Positions 28,415 through 40,344 of a DNA stretch of 64,000 bases are shown in pieces. The notes beneath the pieces are model-generated. The model was given only the letters and a program-made list of their open reading frames with translations. It did no database searches and had not been told where the DNA came from. Origin of the DNA: Aquabacterium soli (GTDB lineage Bacteria > Pseudomonadota > Gammaproteobacteria > Burkholderiales > Burkholderiaceae_C). Location: the NCBI RefSeq assembly GCF_003933735.1, contig NZ_RSED01000003.1:62001-126000 (forward strand), read 5' to 3'. The position numbers and the translations under genes are program-made. The stretch's first letter is position 1. Each line of letters begins with the position of its first letter.

Positions 28415-29086
28415 TCAGCGCAGCGATGCCTGTGTGACAGCCACGCCACTGGGGCCAGCGGGCCCGCGCGGCATGGCCACCTGGTCCCACAGCGACAGGG
28501 CATAGCTCTGCACCGACACGGGCAGGGACGGGAAGGCCGGATCGAGCGTGCGCGAGGCGAAATCGTCGGGCCGCTGGGCCACGGCGCCCCGGATGGCGTA
28601 CTTGCGGTCCTTGTAGAACACCAGCAGCTTGCCTTCGCTGACGGCGCCATCCCGGCCGGGCAGCGCGTAGGAGATGAAAGCTTCGAGCACGCCGTCGCCG
28701 TCGATGTCTCGCACGACCAGGCGCTCGGCCTTGATGGTGCTGCTGGCCGTGGAGGCCCGGCTGTCATCGACGGGGATGAAATCCCGGGCCAGCCAGCGGC
28801 GCTGGGGCGTACCGCTGCCCAGGGTGAACTTGTAGAACGACAGCACGAGGGGTTGCGGCTTGCCCCGCACGGCCTCGGGTTGCGCACGGCTTTCGATGAA
28901 CAGGTGCTCGCCCTCGGCATCCCTGCAGGCCAGCGACTGCGCCACCTGGCCCTCCACCGGCAGCTTGAGCTCCTGTGGCGAGGCAGGCCTGACCTGGCAG
29001 GCCTGGGCGTGGGCGCTGGCGGCGCAGGCCACGGCGGCCAGCCATATCAGGGCCGGTGCGGCAAGGCGGTCAGCAAAACGGAGCAT
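28415..29086 (-). CDS. Exported hypothetical protein with a D-x-D-G-D-G loop
   Basis: A 223-residue protein with a cleavable signal peptide (hydrophobic run ending A-H-A-Q-A near residue 25) and no recognised enzymatic motif. The middle has one V-R-D-I-D-G-D-G-V-L-E-A stretch, like the calcium loop of VCBS/FG-GAP repeats, inside a mostly beta sequence. A single exported beta-rich domain is likely, but function is unknown. The start at 29086 is the first that gives a signal peptide; upstream frame sequence does not. It precedes dapC by 28 bases, but I see no reason to tie it to lysine synthesis. Confidence 0.7.
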   Translation of the reverse strand: MLRFADRLAAPALIWLAAVACAASAHAQACQVRPASPQELKLPVEGQVAQSLACRDAEGEHLFIESRAQPEAVRGKPQPLVLSFYKFTLGSGTPQRRWLARDFIPVDDSRASTASSTIKAERLVVRDIDGDGVLEAFISYALPGRDGAVSEGKLLVFYKDRKYAIRGAVAQRPDDFASRTLDPAFPSLPVSVQSYALSLWDQVAMPRGPAGPSGVAVTQASLR

Positions 29087-29287
29087 GCGGCAGGGCTGTC
29101 GATAGGGACGTGGGTATGCTGGCCGGGCGGCACAGCCTTTGACGCATTGTGTGTCGATTTCCAGGCATCTGTAACCGAACGTGACTCGTTCGCTGCATTC
29201 CTCCTCCATTTCAGGGACGGGATTTCCCCGGATCGGGGGGCCCTCCCCGGGGGACGACTAAAACAGTGGCAGACAGGTTCGGAAATG

Positions 29288-29311
29288 AAAAGGCCGCCCG
29301 AAGGCGGCCTT
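29288..29311 (-). terminator. Rho-independent terminator of queF
   Basis: A nine-base-pair stem AAGGCCGCC/GGCGGCCTT closes on a TTCG tetraloop as read on the minus strand, and runs into TTTTC. It lies 24 bases downstream of the queF stop and is one of the clearest terminators in the window. Confidence 0.9.
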
Positions 29312-29334
29312 GCATCAAGTCAACGCAGGGCGCG

Positions 29335-29880
29335 TCAGCCCAGCAGACCGGTCTCTGGCGAGTGGGTGGGCAGCTCCACCTTGGGGGCTGGCTTCCAGCC
29401 CTTCTTGCGATGCTCGACCACCACATTGGTGTAGATGCCGCCGCGCACGTACCACTTGGCTGTGATGCGCAGGAAACGCGGGTTGATGGCCTTGACCATG
29501 TCCGTGAGGATGTCGTTGGTGACCTTCTCGTGGAAGGCGCCTTCATTGCGGTAGCTCCACATGTACATCTTCAAGCTCTTGAGCTCGATGCACTGCTTGT
29601 CAGCGATGCAGTCGATCGTGAAGTGTGCGAAGTCAGGCTGGCCGGTGAGCGGGCAAAAGCAGGTGAACTCGGGGATCTGGAACTGGATGACGAAATCACG
29701 CTCAGGCGCCGGGTTGGGGAACACGTCCAGGTGCTTGGACGGGACCGACGGCGGGTTGACAGGCTTGGCGCGGCTGCCCACTTCAATGGCCTTGGCAGCC
29801 TTGACGGCCTTGGTGGCAGGCTGGGCGGGGACGTTCTTCTTGGGGCTGGCGGCGGCGCCGGCAGGGGCTTTCTTGGCCAT
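29335..29880 (-). CDS. queF: NADPH-dependent 7-cyano-7-deazaguanine reductase (preQ0 reductase)
   Basis: A 181-residue single-domain QueF. The QueF signature [12 protein letters not shown] starts at 99. The catalytic cysteine is C76 in F-C-P-L-T-G-Q, and the proton donor is D83. The reaction reduces preQ0 to preQ1 in queuosine synthesis. The first 45 or so residues are an Ala/Lys/Pro-rich extension not needed for the fold; a start nearer the core is not excluded. It diverges from smc and ends at its own terminator. Confidence 0.93.
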   Translation of the reverse strand: MAKKAPAGAAASPKKNVPAQPATKAVKAAKAIEVGSRAKPVNPPSVPSKHLDVFPNPAPERDFVIQFQIPEFTCFCPLTGQPDFAHFTIDCIADKQCIELKSLKMYMWSYRNEGAFHEKVTNDILTDMVKAINPRFLRITAKWYVRGGIYTNVVVEHRKKGWKPAPKVELPTHSPETGLLG

Positions 29881-29952
29881 GGGTGCGACTTGCGGTTGAC
29901 AGAGGGAAGGGCAGCAGATGCCCGAAGGCGCGATGCTATCATCCCCGCACCC

Positions 29953-29980
29953 ACCCGCCTGGCATTTTTGCGGGTTTTTT
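29953..29980 (+). terminator. Terminator-like hairpin in the smc leader
   Basis: ACCCGC (29953-29958) pairs with GCGGGT (29970-29975) across an 11-base loop and is followed by T-rich sequence to 29980, 45 bases before the smc ATG. No plus-strand gene precedes it, so it cannot be an ordinary end-of-gene terminator. Attenuation of smc or an end of an antisense transcript are possible. Confidence 0.45.
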
Positions 29981-30024
29981 CAATTAAATCAACGACTTAA
30001 GGCGGCCCGCCGAGCCCACACCGC

Positions 30025-33000
30025 ATGCGCCTGAATTCGATCAAGCTGTCCGGCTTCAAATCGTTTGCCGAGCCCACGCATTTCCAGCTGCCTGGGCAGC
30101 TCGTGGGGGTGGTGGGCCCCAATGGCTGCGGCAAGTCCAACATCATGGACGCGGTGCGCTGGGTGCTGGGCGAATCGAAGGCGTCCGAGCTGCGTGGCGA
30201 ATCCATGCAGGATGTGATCTTCAACGGCTCGGGCAACCGCAAGCCGGCCAGCCGATCCAGCGTCGAGCTGGTCTTCAGCAACGAAGATGCGCGCGCCGGT
30301 GGCCAGTGGAACCAGTTCGCCGAGATCGCCGTCAAGCGCGTGCTCACGCGCGATGGCACCTCCAGCTATTTCATCAACAACCAGCCGGTGCGCCGCCGCG
30401 ATGTGCAGGATGTGTTCCTGGGCACCGGCTTGGGGCCACGTGCCTACGCCATCATCGGCCAGGGCACGATCAGCCGGATCATTGAATCCAAGCCGGAAGA
30501 ACTGCGCCTGTTCCTGGAAGAGGCCGCGGGTGTCTCCAAGTACAAAGAGCGTCGCCGCGAGACCGAGAACCGCCTGAAGGACACGCGAGAGAACCTGACC
30601 CGCGTGGACGACATCCTGCGCGAGCTGAACAGCAACCTCGAGAAGCTGGAACGCCAGGCCGAGGTGGCCACGCAGTACCGCGGCCTGCAGGAGCAGGGCA
30701 CGCTCAAGCTGCACCAGCTGTGGTTCCTCAAGCACCGCGATGCGTCCACCGAAGGGGCCCGCGTCAAGCAGGCCTTCCTGGAGGCGACCAACGCGCTGGA
30801 GGCCCGCATGGCCGAGCTGCGCCAGGTGGAGGCCGAACTGGAGCACGTGCGCCAGGCCCACTACACCGCCAGTGACGAGTTGCACACTGCGCAGGGCGCC
30901 CTGGCCGAAGCCAGCCTGGAAGTGAGCCGCCTGGAGGAACGCATCCGCTACGTGGTCGAAGGCCGCCAGCGGGTTGAGCAGCGCCTGGCCGAACTCAAAG
31001 GCCAGAACGACCAGTGGACCGAACGCCGCGAGGCCGCCGAGTCCGAACTGGAAGAACTGGCCGCCAAGATGGCCGCTGCCGAAGAGCAGGCCGAGATCCT
31101 GGCCGCCCAGGCGGAAGAGCTGGCCGCCCACGTGCCGGCACTGGAAGACACCGTGCGGGCGGCCGCCCAGCGCGCCAACGAGCAGCGCGGCGTGGCGGGC
31201 CAGGTGCAGCAGCAGATCCAGCTGCTGGCCGCTGAATCGCGCAACATCGACGAGCAATCGCGCCAGTTCAACTTGCGCCGTGAGCGCCTGGCCTTGGAAA
31301 AGCAGGGCCTGGCGTCGCCGGACGAAGCCCGCCTGGCCGACCTGAAGCAGCAGCTCGCCGTGGGCCAGGAAGAGCAGGCCCTCTTCGAAGCACAACTGGG
31401 TGAGCTGAACGAATCCGTGCCGGCCCTGGACGATGCCCGCAAGGCGCGTCAGCAGGAGGCCAACGGGCAATCGGGCCGCCAGTCCGAGCTGGCTGCGCGC
31501 CTGGACGCCCTGCGTGCGCTGCAGGAGAAGGTGCAGACCGAAGGCAAGCTCAAGCCCTGGCTGGCCAAGCACGGCCTGGAGGGCCTGCAAGGCCTGTGGA
31601 GCCGCGTGCACATCGAGACCGGCTGGGAGAACGCGCTCGAATCGGCCCTGCGTGAACGCCTGTCGGCGCTGGAAGTGGGCCGGGTCGACACCGTGCGCGC
31701 CTTCGAGAACGACGCCCCGCCGGCCAAGCTGGCCTTCTACAGCCTGCCGCCAGGCGCCATCCAGAACACGCACCAGACGCTGCCGCGCCTTTCCGAACTG
31801 CTGCGCCTGAACGATGCGGGCCTCAAGGCCTTGATGAACGATTGGCTGGAGGGGGTCTACACAGCCGCCAGCCTGGACGAGGCCCTGGCGAGCCGCGGCA
31901 AGCTCACGCATGGCGAGGTCATCATGACCCGGGCCGGCCACACGGTCAGTCAGTTCGCCGTGAGCTTCTATGCGCCCGACTCGGAACAGGCCGGCATGCT
32001 GGCCCGCGCGCAGGAGATCGAGAACCTGGAAAAGCAGGTGCGTGCACAGGCCCTGATGGCCGACGATTCACGCGCCGCGCTGATCCGTGCCGAAGCGGCC
32101 TACACCGACGCATCCCAGCGCCTGGCCGTGCTGCGCCGCGACGCCAGCGAATCCCAGCAGCGCACACACAATTTGCAGGTGGAGGTGCTGCGCCTGAGCC
32201 AGCAGGCCGAACAGGCCAACACCCGCCGCGAACAGATCGCCGGCGAGCTGGCCGAGGTCGATGCGCAACTGGACGATCTGCAGGAGCGCCGAGCCACGGG
32301 CGAGGCGCGTTTCGAAGAGCTGGACCTGAGCCTGGCCGATGCGCAAGAGAAGCACGCCCAGCTGGAGGAAGCCGTGATCGAGGCCGAACGCAAGCTGGCC
32401 CAATCCCGCGAGCAATCACGCACGCTGGAGCGCCAGGCGCAGGAGGCGCAGTTCAGCGCCCGCTCGCTGGCCGCCCGCCGCGGCGAGCTGCAGCGCGGCA
32501 TCGAAACCGCCCAACAGCAGATTCAGACCAACGAGGCCTCGGCCGTGCAGTTGCACGAAGAGCACGCGCGCCTGAGCGATGCCACCGCGCAGACCGGCCT
32601 GGACGACGCGCTGGCCGTGCGCCTTCAGAAGGAAGGTTTGCTCGCCGAGACCCGCAACCGCTACGAGGACCTGTCCGCGCAACTGCGCCGCGCCGACGAG
32701 CAGCGCCTGTCCTTCGAGCGCAGCCTGCAGCCCCTGCGTGATCAGATCACCAAGCTGCAGCTTGAAGAGCAGGCCGCCAGCCTGGGGGGCGCGCAGTTCA
32801 TGGAACAGTTGACGGCAGCCGGTGTCGATCTGGAGTCGCTGGCCGCCCGCATCGAGCAGGACGGCGTCAAGCTTCACGGCCTGCAGACCGAGATCGACCG
32901 CATCCAGCGCGACATCAACGCCCTGGGCGCCGTGAACCTGGCCGCGCTCGATGAACTGACCGCCGCGCGCGAGCGCAAGGGCTTCCTCGATTCGCAGACG

Positions 33001-33540
33001 GCCGATCTGCTGGACGCCATCACCACGCTCGAAGACGCGATCCACAAGATCGACCTGGAAACCCGCGATCTGCTGGGGGCCACCTTCAACACCGTCAACG
33101 AGCATTTCGGGCGCATGTTCCCGAGCCTGTTCGGCGGCGGCAGCGCCAAGCTGGTGATGACGGGCGACGAGATCCTGGACGCCGGTGTGCAGGTGATGGC
33201 CCACCCGCCGGGCAAGAAGAACAGCACCATCCACCTGCTGTCGGGTGGCGAGAAGGCGCTCACGGCCATTGCGCTGGTGTTCGCCATTTTCCAGCTCAAT
33301 CCCGCGCCCTTTTGTCTGCTCGACGAGGTCGATGCGCCGCTGGACGACGCCAACACCGAACGCTATGCCCGCCTGGTCAAAACCATGTCGGCCGGCACGC
33401 AGTTCCTCTTCATCTCGCACAACAAGATCGCGATGGAGATGGCCGAACAGCTGGTGGGCGTGACCATGCAGGAGCAGGGCGTTTCGCGCATCGTGGCCGT
33501 GGACATGGAAGCGGCCATCGGCATGGCGCACGCCGCCTGA
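30025..33540 (+). CDS. smc: Chromosome partition protein SMC
   Basis: A 1171-residue SMC ATPase, the usual bacterial length. The N-terminal Walker A is G-P-N-G-C-G-K-S-N (31-39). The C-terminal ABC signature L-S-G-G-E-K-A begins at 1072, and Walker B L-L-D-E-V-D-A-P is at 1098-1105. Two long coiled coils (about 170-490 and 680-1000) flank a globular hinge that includes residues 510-640. It forms the condensin-like complex that folds and separates chromosomes. It is followed by zipA and ligA, the standard order in betaproteobacteria. Confidence 0.97.
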   Translation: MRLNSIKLSGFKSFAEPTHFQLPGQLVGVVGPNGCGKSNIMDAVRWVLGESKASELRGESMQDVIFNGSGNRKPASRSSVELVFSNEDARAGGQWNQFAEIAVKRVLTRDGTSSYFINNQPVRRRDVQDVFLGTGLGPRAYAIIGQGTISRIIESKPEELRLFLEEAAGVSKYKERRRETENRLKDTRENLTRVDDILRELNSNLEKLERQAEVATQYRGLQEQGTLKLHQLWFLKHRDASTEGARVKQAFLEATNALEARMAELRQVEAELEHVRQAHYTASDELHTAQGALAEASLEVSRLEERIRYVVEGRQRVEQRLAELKGQNDQWTERREAAESELEELAAKMAAAEEQAEILAAQAEELAAHVPALEDTVRAAAQRANEQRGVAGQVQQQIQLLAAESRNIDEQSRQFNLRRERLALEKQGLASPDEARLADLKQQLAVGQEEQALFEAQLGELNESVPALDDARKARQQEANGQSGRQSELAARLDALRALQEKVQTEGKLKPWLAKHGLEGLQGLWSRVHIETGWENALESALRERLSALEVGRVDTVRAFENDAPPAKLAFYSLPPGAIQNTHQTLPRLSELLRLNDAGLKALMNDWLEGVYTAASLDEALASRGKLTHGEVIMTRAGHTVSQFAVSFYAPDSEQAGMLARAQEIENLEKQVRAQALMADDSRAALIRAEAAYTDASQRLAVLRRDASESQQRTHNLQVEVLRLSQQAEQANTRREQIAGELAEVDAQLDDLQERRATGEARFEELDLSLADAQEKHAQLEEAVIEAERKLAQSREQSRTLERQAQEAQFSARSLAARRGELQRGIETAQQQIQTNEASAVQLHEEHARLSDATAQTGLDDALAVRLQKEGLLAETRNRYEDLSAQLRRADEQRLSFERSLQPLRDQITKLQLEEQAASLGGAQFMEQLTAAGVDLESLAARIEQDGVKLHGLQTEIDRIQRDINALGAVNLAALDELTAARERKGFLDSQTADLLDAITTLEDAIHKIDLETRDLLGATFNTVNEHFGRMFPSLFGGGSAKLVMTGDEILDAGVQVMAHPPGKKNSTIHLLSGGEKALTAIALVFAIFQLNPAPFCLLDEVDAPLDDANTERYARLVKTMSAGTQFLFISHNKIAMEMAEQLVGVTMQEQGVSRIVAVDMEAAIGMAHAA

Positions 33541-33585
33541 CGCAAACCCAAAAAGACACCAAGAAGTTTTGGACACCCGACACAC

Positions 33586-36833
<3,248 letters not shown>

Positions 36834-36860
36834 ACATTTCGATCACCGCAAGGAGCTCCC

Positions 36861-37397
36861 ATGGCCGTTCGAGACATCCTGAAAATGGGCGATCCGCGCC
36901 TGTTGAAGGTCGCCCAGCAGGTCCAGCAGTTCGGCACGCCCGAACTCGAGGCCCTGATCAAGGACCTGTCCGACACCATGGCGGCAGCCAATGGGGCCGG
37001 CCTGGCCGCCCCACAGATTGGCGTGGACCTGGCGGTGGTGATATTCGGTTTCGATCGCAACGAGCGTTACCCCGATGCGCCTGCGGTGCCGCGCACGGTG
37101 CTGATCAATCCTGTCATCACACCTTTGTCGGCCGATGAAGAAGAGGGCTGGGAGGGTTGCCTCTCGGTGCCCGGCCTCAGAGGCATGGTGCCGCGGTTTT
37201 CACGCATCCGATATACCGGGTTTGACCAGCAGGGCCAGAAAATCGACCGTGAAGCCGAAGGGTTTCATGCCCGGGTGGTGCAGCACGAATGTGATCATTT
37301 GTTTGGGAAGCTGTATCCGATGCGGATCCGGAATTTTGAAAAATTTGGTTTCACCTCCGTGCTGTTCCCCGGGCTGGATCCGAAATCCGACGACTGA
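36861..37397 (+). CDS. def: Peptide deformylase
   Basis: A 178-residue peptide deformylase with the three family motifs: G-A-G-L-A-A-P-Q (45-52), E-G-C-L-S-V-P-G (98-105, metal ligand C100) and Q-H-E-C-D-H (metal ligands H142 and H146, catalytic E143). It removes the formyl group from nascent proteins. The AGGAG ribosome site lies just upstream of the ATG. It is last in the smc-zipA-ligA-def run; no clear terminator follows. Confidence 0.96.
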   Translation: MAVRDILKMGDPRLLKVAQQVQQFGTPELEALIKDLSDTMAAANGAGLAAPQIGVDLAVVIFGFDRNERYPDAPAVPRTVLINPVITPLSADEEEGWEGCLSVPGLRGMVPRFSRIRYTGFDQQGQKIDREAEGFHARVVQHECDHLFGKLYPMRIRNFEKFGFTSVLFPGLDPKSDD

Positions 37398-37471
37398 GCT
37401 TTTTTTCGTGACGGCTGTCACGGTGGCGGGGTAAAGCCACATAAAACCCTTGTTTGCCCCGCGATTGTTTT

Positions 37472-37500
37472 TTGAACAAAAACACTTTGCGGATCACAAT
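37472..37500 (+). promoter_or_regulatory. Candidate sigma-70-like promoter of the MHYT-GGDEF gene
   Basis: TTGAAC (37472-37477) and CACAAT (37495-37500) are separated by exactly 17 bases. The pair lies 120 bases before the GTG start at 37621 in an AT-richer gap, which would leave a leader of roughly 110 bases. Confidence 0.45.
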
Positions 37501-37620
37501 CGCCGTGTCGGTATTTCCATTTTTCATTTGATTGAAGGAAACTACCGTACACGCCGCACAGGTCCTGGGGTTTTGAGGATGGCTGGGTGGCCCTCACTCA
37601 GAAACCTGTCCGGAGGCCTT

Positions 37621-40314
37621 GTGAACGGAGAGTTTCAACCGTCGTTGGTTGTCCTGTCCTGGGCAGTGGGAACCCTGGCTGCGGCCGTGTTCCTGCATAT
37701 CGCACGGGCCATGCCCGATTTCTCGCCCGTTCAGCGGCGCCGTTGGCGTGTCGGTGGCGGCGTGCTCATGGGCATGGGCATCTGGGCGATGCATTTCATC
37801 GGCATGCTGGCTTTCCAGTTGCCGGTGGCGATCACCTACCACCTGGGCATCACCCTGGCCTCTATCCTGCCGGCCGTGCTGGCCTCTTTCGGTGTGCTGT
37901 GGATGCTGGAGAAGCACCAGACGGGTGGTCCACAGGTCAAAGGCTGGCGGCTGATGGCGGCCGGTGCGATGCAGGCCGGGGGCATTGGCGCCATGCATTT
38001 CAGTGGCATGGCCGCCATGCAGGTCCAACCCGGCATCAGCTACCACCTGGGGGCGCTGTCGCTGTCGCTGCTGTGCGCTTTCGCGCTGTCGACGTCCGCC
38101 TTGTGGGTGGCCACCCGGCCGACGCGCAGTTCCACGCAGTCCACCTTGGCCACGCTGGCCCTGGGCACGGCGGTGGCCGCGATGCACTACGTGGCCATGG
38201 CCGCCGCGCATTTCGCGCCCAACACCGTCTGCATCACCGGTGGCGCCGCCATCAACACCGTGTTGCTGGCCCAGGCCGTCGCGGGGGGCACGCTGTTGCT
38301 GCTGATGATGGCTTTCGTGGCCTTCATGTTCGAGCACCGGATGGCGCAGCAGAACATGCTGCGCATCCAGGATCTCGAAAAATCGAACACGGAACTCGAA
38401 GGCCGCGCCCGCACCCTGGCGGACACCATGGTTGCCGAGCAGCGCAGGGCCGAGGCCCGCCGCGACGCCATGATGGAAACGGCCGAGGTCAACTTCTTCG
38501 AAGTCGATGTGCGCGCGAACACCATCAGCTTCGTCGACAAGTTCCTGTACCTGGGTGGTGGGCGGCGCCTGCCCCTCAGTTCGCAGAGCTTCGACCGGAT
38601 GGACTGGAAGCGGCACCTGCACCCTGATGATGTGGCCGAAGCCCAGCATGGGATGGACGATTACATCGCCGGCGTGACCAACAGCTACGAGGCGCATTAC
38701 CGCATCGCCGTCGGTGCGGACGATTGGCGCTGGGTGATGGCCCGCGCCCGCGTGGTGGAGTGGACTTCCAACCGCCGCCCCGTGCGGCTGTATGGCACCC
38801 TGATCGATGTGCATCAGAACAAGCTCAACCAGATTGCCCTCGATGAAGAGCGCCAGATGCTGACCACCGGGCCGGTGGTGATGGTGCGCGTCAAGTGGGT
38901 GAAGGGCAATTCCCGCTTCGTGTATGTGTCGGCCAATGTGATCAAGCTGTGGGGCTATGACCCGAGCACGCTGATCAACATGCCCTCGTCGATGTCCCTG
39001 GTGCACCCGGAAGACGCCGAGCGCATGCGCAACGATTTCATCAAAGCCATGGAAAGCAAGGGCGAAAGCTCGCTGGAGGTCGAGGTGCGCCTGCGCATGG
39101 CCGATGGCGCCTACCGCTGGTTCCGCTACAACTCCATGATCGATCGGCAGATGGGTGAGCGCAAGGGCTACTTCATCGACATCGATGCGCGCAAGCAGGC
39201 CGAGCTGGAGGCTTCCACGCAGCGCCAGCGCCTGCAGGAAACCGTGCTTCAGCTCGAAGCCGCGCAAGGCGAGGGCGGGGTGCTGCAGGACACGGGCGAC
39301 ATGCTCCACGCCACCGAAGACCTGGCCGAGGCCTTCAACATCATCAAGCTCGCAGCCTTGCGCCTGTTCCCAGGCTGGTCGGGCTGGATCGCGGCGTCCA
39401 AGGATGGCAGCAACGACCTGACCGTGGGCGCCGAGTGGGGCACCATCAGCACCTCGATGGAGATGCAGTTCAATGGCCGCGACTGCTGGGGCATGCGCCG
39501 CGGCAAACCTCACGCCTTCTTCGATATCCACAGCAGCGTTTGCTGTCCGCACATGCGCAGCGTGCCGGCAGCCGAGCTGCGTCCCTACATCTGCGTTCCC
39601 ATGGCCGCCCATGGTGAAACGGTCGGGGCGCTGCACTTGTTCTGCGAGGGCTACGTGCCCACGCAGCAGCAGATGATGGATGTGCAGTCACGCGCAAGCC
39701 GTTTTGCCGAAACCCTCAAACTGGCCTTGAGCAACCTGAAGCTGCGCACCTCCCTGCAGGACCAGGCCATGAGCGATGGCCTGACTGGCCTGTACAACCG
39801 GCGCTACATGGATGAGGCCCTGGCGCATGAACTGCAACGCGCCCGGCGTGACCAGAGGCCCGTGTCGCTGGCCATGATCGATGTGGACCACTTCAAGCGC
39901 TTCAATGACCAGTATGGGCACGATGCGGGTGACGCCGTCCTCAAGGCGATCGGCGGCGTGCTGATGGAAAACATCCGGGGCTATGACATCGCGTGCCGCT
40001 ATGGTGGCGAAGAACTCGCCCTGATCCTGCCGGGTTGCGACGTGACCGATGCCGAGGTGCGTGTGCAGCAGGTGCGGATGGCCGTCGAGCGCATGCGGGT
40101 CCAGAATGGCCACGTGGAACTGCCCACGGTCACGATCTCGGTGGGCGTGTCGCACGCCCTGGGCGGCAGCGCCGCCACCTTGATCCGTCGTGCCGACGAG
40201 GCGCTTTACGAGGCCAAGCGAGGCGGCCGCAACCGTGTGGTGGTCTCGCAGGCGTCTGCGCTGGCCGCCGTGCAGGAAGGCAGCACCATGGGCGGCGAGC
40301 GCGTGCTGTCATGA
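37621..40314 (+). CDS. MHYT-PAS-GAF-GGDEF diguanylate cyclase
   Basis: An 897-residue inner-membrane diguanylate cyclase. The N-terminal seven-helix MHYT sensor has its three motifs M-H-F-I-G-M (57-62), M-H-F-S-G-M (125-130) and M-H-Y-V-A-M (188-193), thought to bind metal for gas sensing. Two PAS-like domains and a GAF domain follow. The GGDEF domain has the active G-G-E-E-L (795-799) and an inhibitory-site R-G-Y-D (786-789), so c-di-GMP synthesis with product feedback is expected. The GTG at 37621 is chosen because GGAGG lies four bases upstream and the sequence then begins (M/V)-N-G-E-F like other MHYT proteins; the ATG at 37579 has no spaced ribosome site. It converges with a paralogue 30 bases on. 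Confidence 0.92.
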   Translation: MNGEFQPSLVVLSWAVGTLAAAVFLHIARAMPDFSPVQRRRWRVGGGVLMGMGIWAMHFIGMLAFQLPVAITYHLGITLASILPAVLASFGVLWMLEKHQTGGPQVKGWRLMAAGAMQAGGIGAMHFSGMAAMQVQPGISYHLGALSLSLLCAFALSTSALWVATRPTRSSTQSTLATLALGTAVAAMHYVAMAAAHFAPNTVCITGGAAINTVLLAQAVAGGTLLLLMMAFVAFMFEHRMAQQNMLRIQDLEKSNTELEGRARTLADTMVAEQRRAEARRDAMMETAEVNFFEVDVRANTISFVDKFLYLGGGRRLPLSSQSFDRMDWKRHLHPDDVAEAQHGMDDYIAGVTNSYEAHYRIAVGADDWRWVMARARVVEWTSNRRPVRLYGTLIDVHQNKLNQIALDEERQMLTTGPVVMVRVKWVKGNSRFVYVSANVIKLWGYDPSTLINMPSSMSLVHPEDAERMRNDFIKAMESKGESSLEVEVRLRMADGAYRWFRYNSMIDRQMGERKGYFIDIDARKQAELEASTQRQRLQETVLQLEAAQGEGGVLQDTGDMLHATEDLAEAFNIIKLAALRLFPGWSGWIAASKDGSNDLTVGAEWGTISTSMEMQFNGRDCWGMRRGKPHAFFDIHSSVCCPHMRSVPAAELRPYICVPMAAHGETVGALHLFCEGYVPTQQQMMDVQSRASRFAETLKLALSNLKLRTSLQDQAMSDGLTGLYNRRYMDEALAHELQRARRDQRPVSLAMIDVDHFKRFNDQYGHDAGDAVLKAIGGVLMENIRGYDIACRYGGEELALILPGCDVTDAEVRVQQVRMAVERMRVQNGHVELPTVTISVGVSHALGGSAATLIRRADEALYEAKRGGRNRVVVSQASALAAVQEGSTMGGERVLS

Positions 40315-40344
40315 TGTCCTGAAGGGGTGTTTAGGGCCAAGGCC

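Noticed and set aside
37400-37425. GTGAC-GGCT-GTCAC hairpin after def
   Set aside because: The T-run lies before the stem on the plus strand, and on the minus strand an A-run follows it. It does not read as a terminator in either direction.
37594-39636. 680-residue open frame antisense to the MHYT-GGDEF gene
   Set aside because: High-GC shadow frame rich in His, Gly and Gln. The plus-strand frame holds all motifs.
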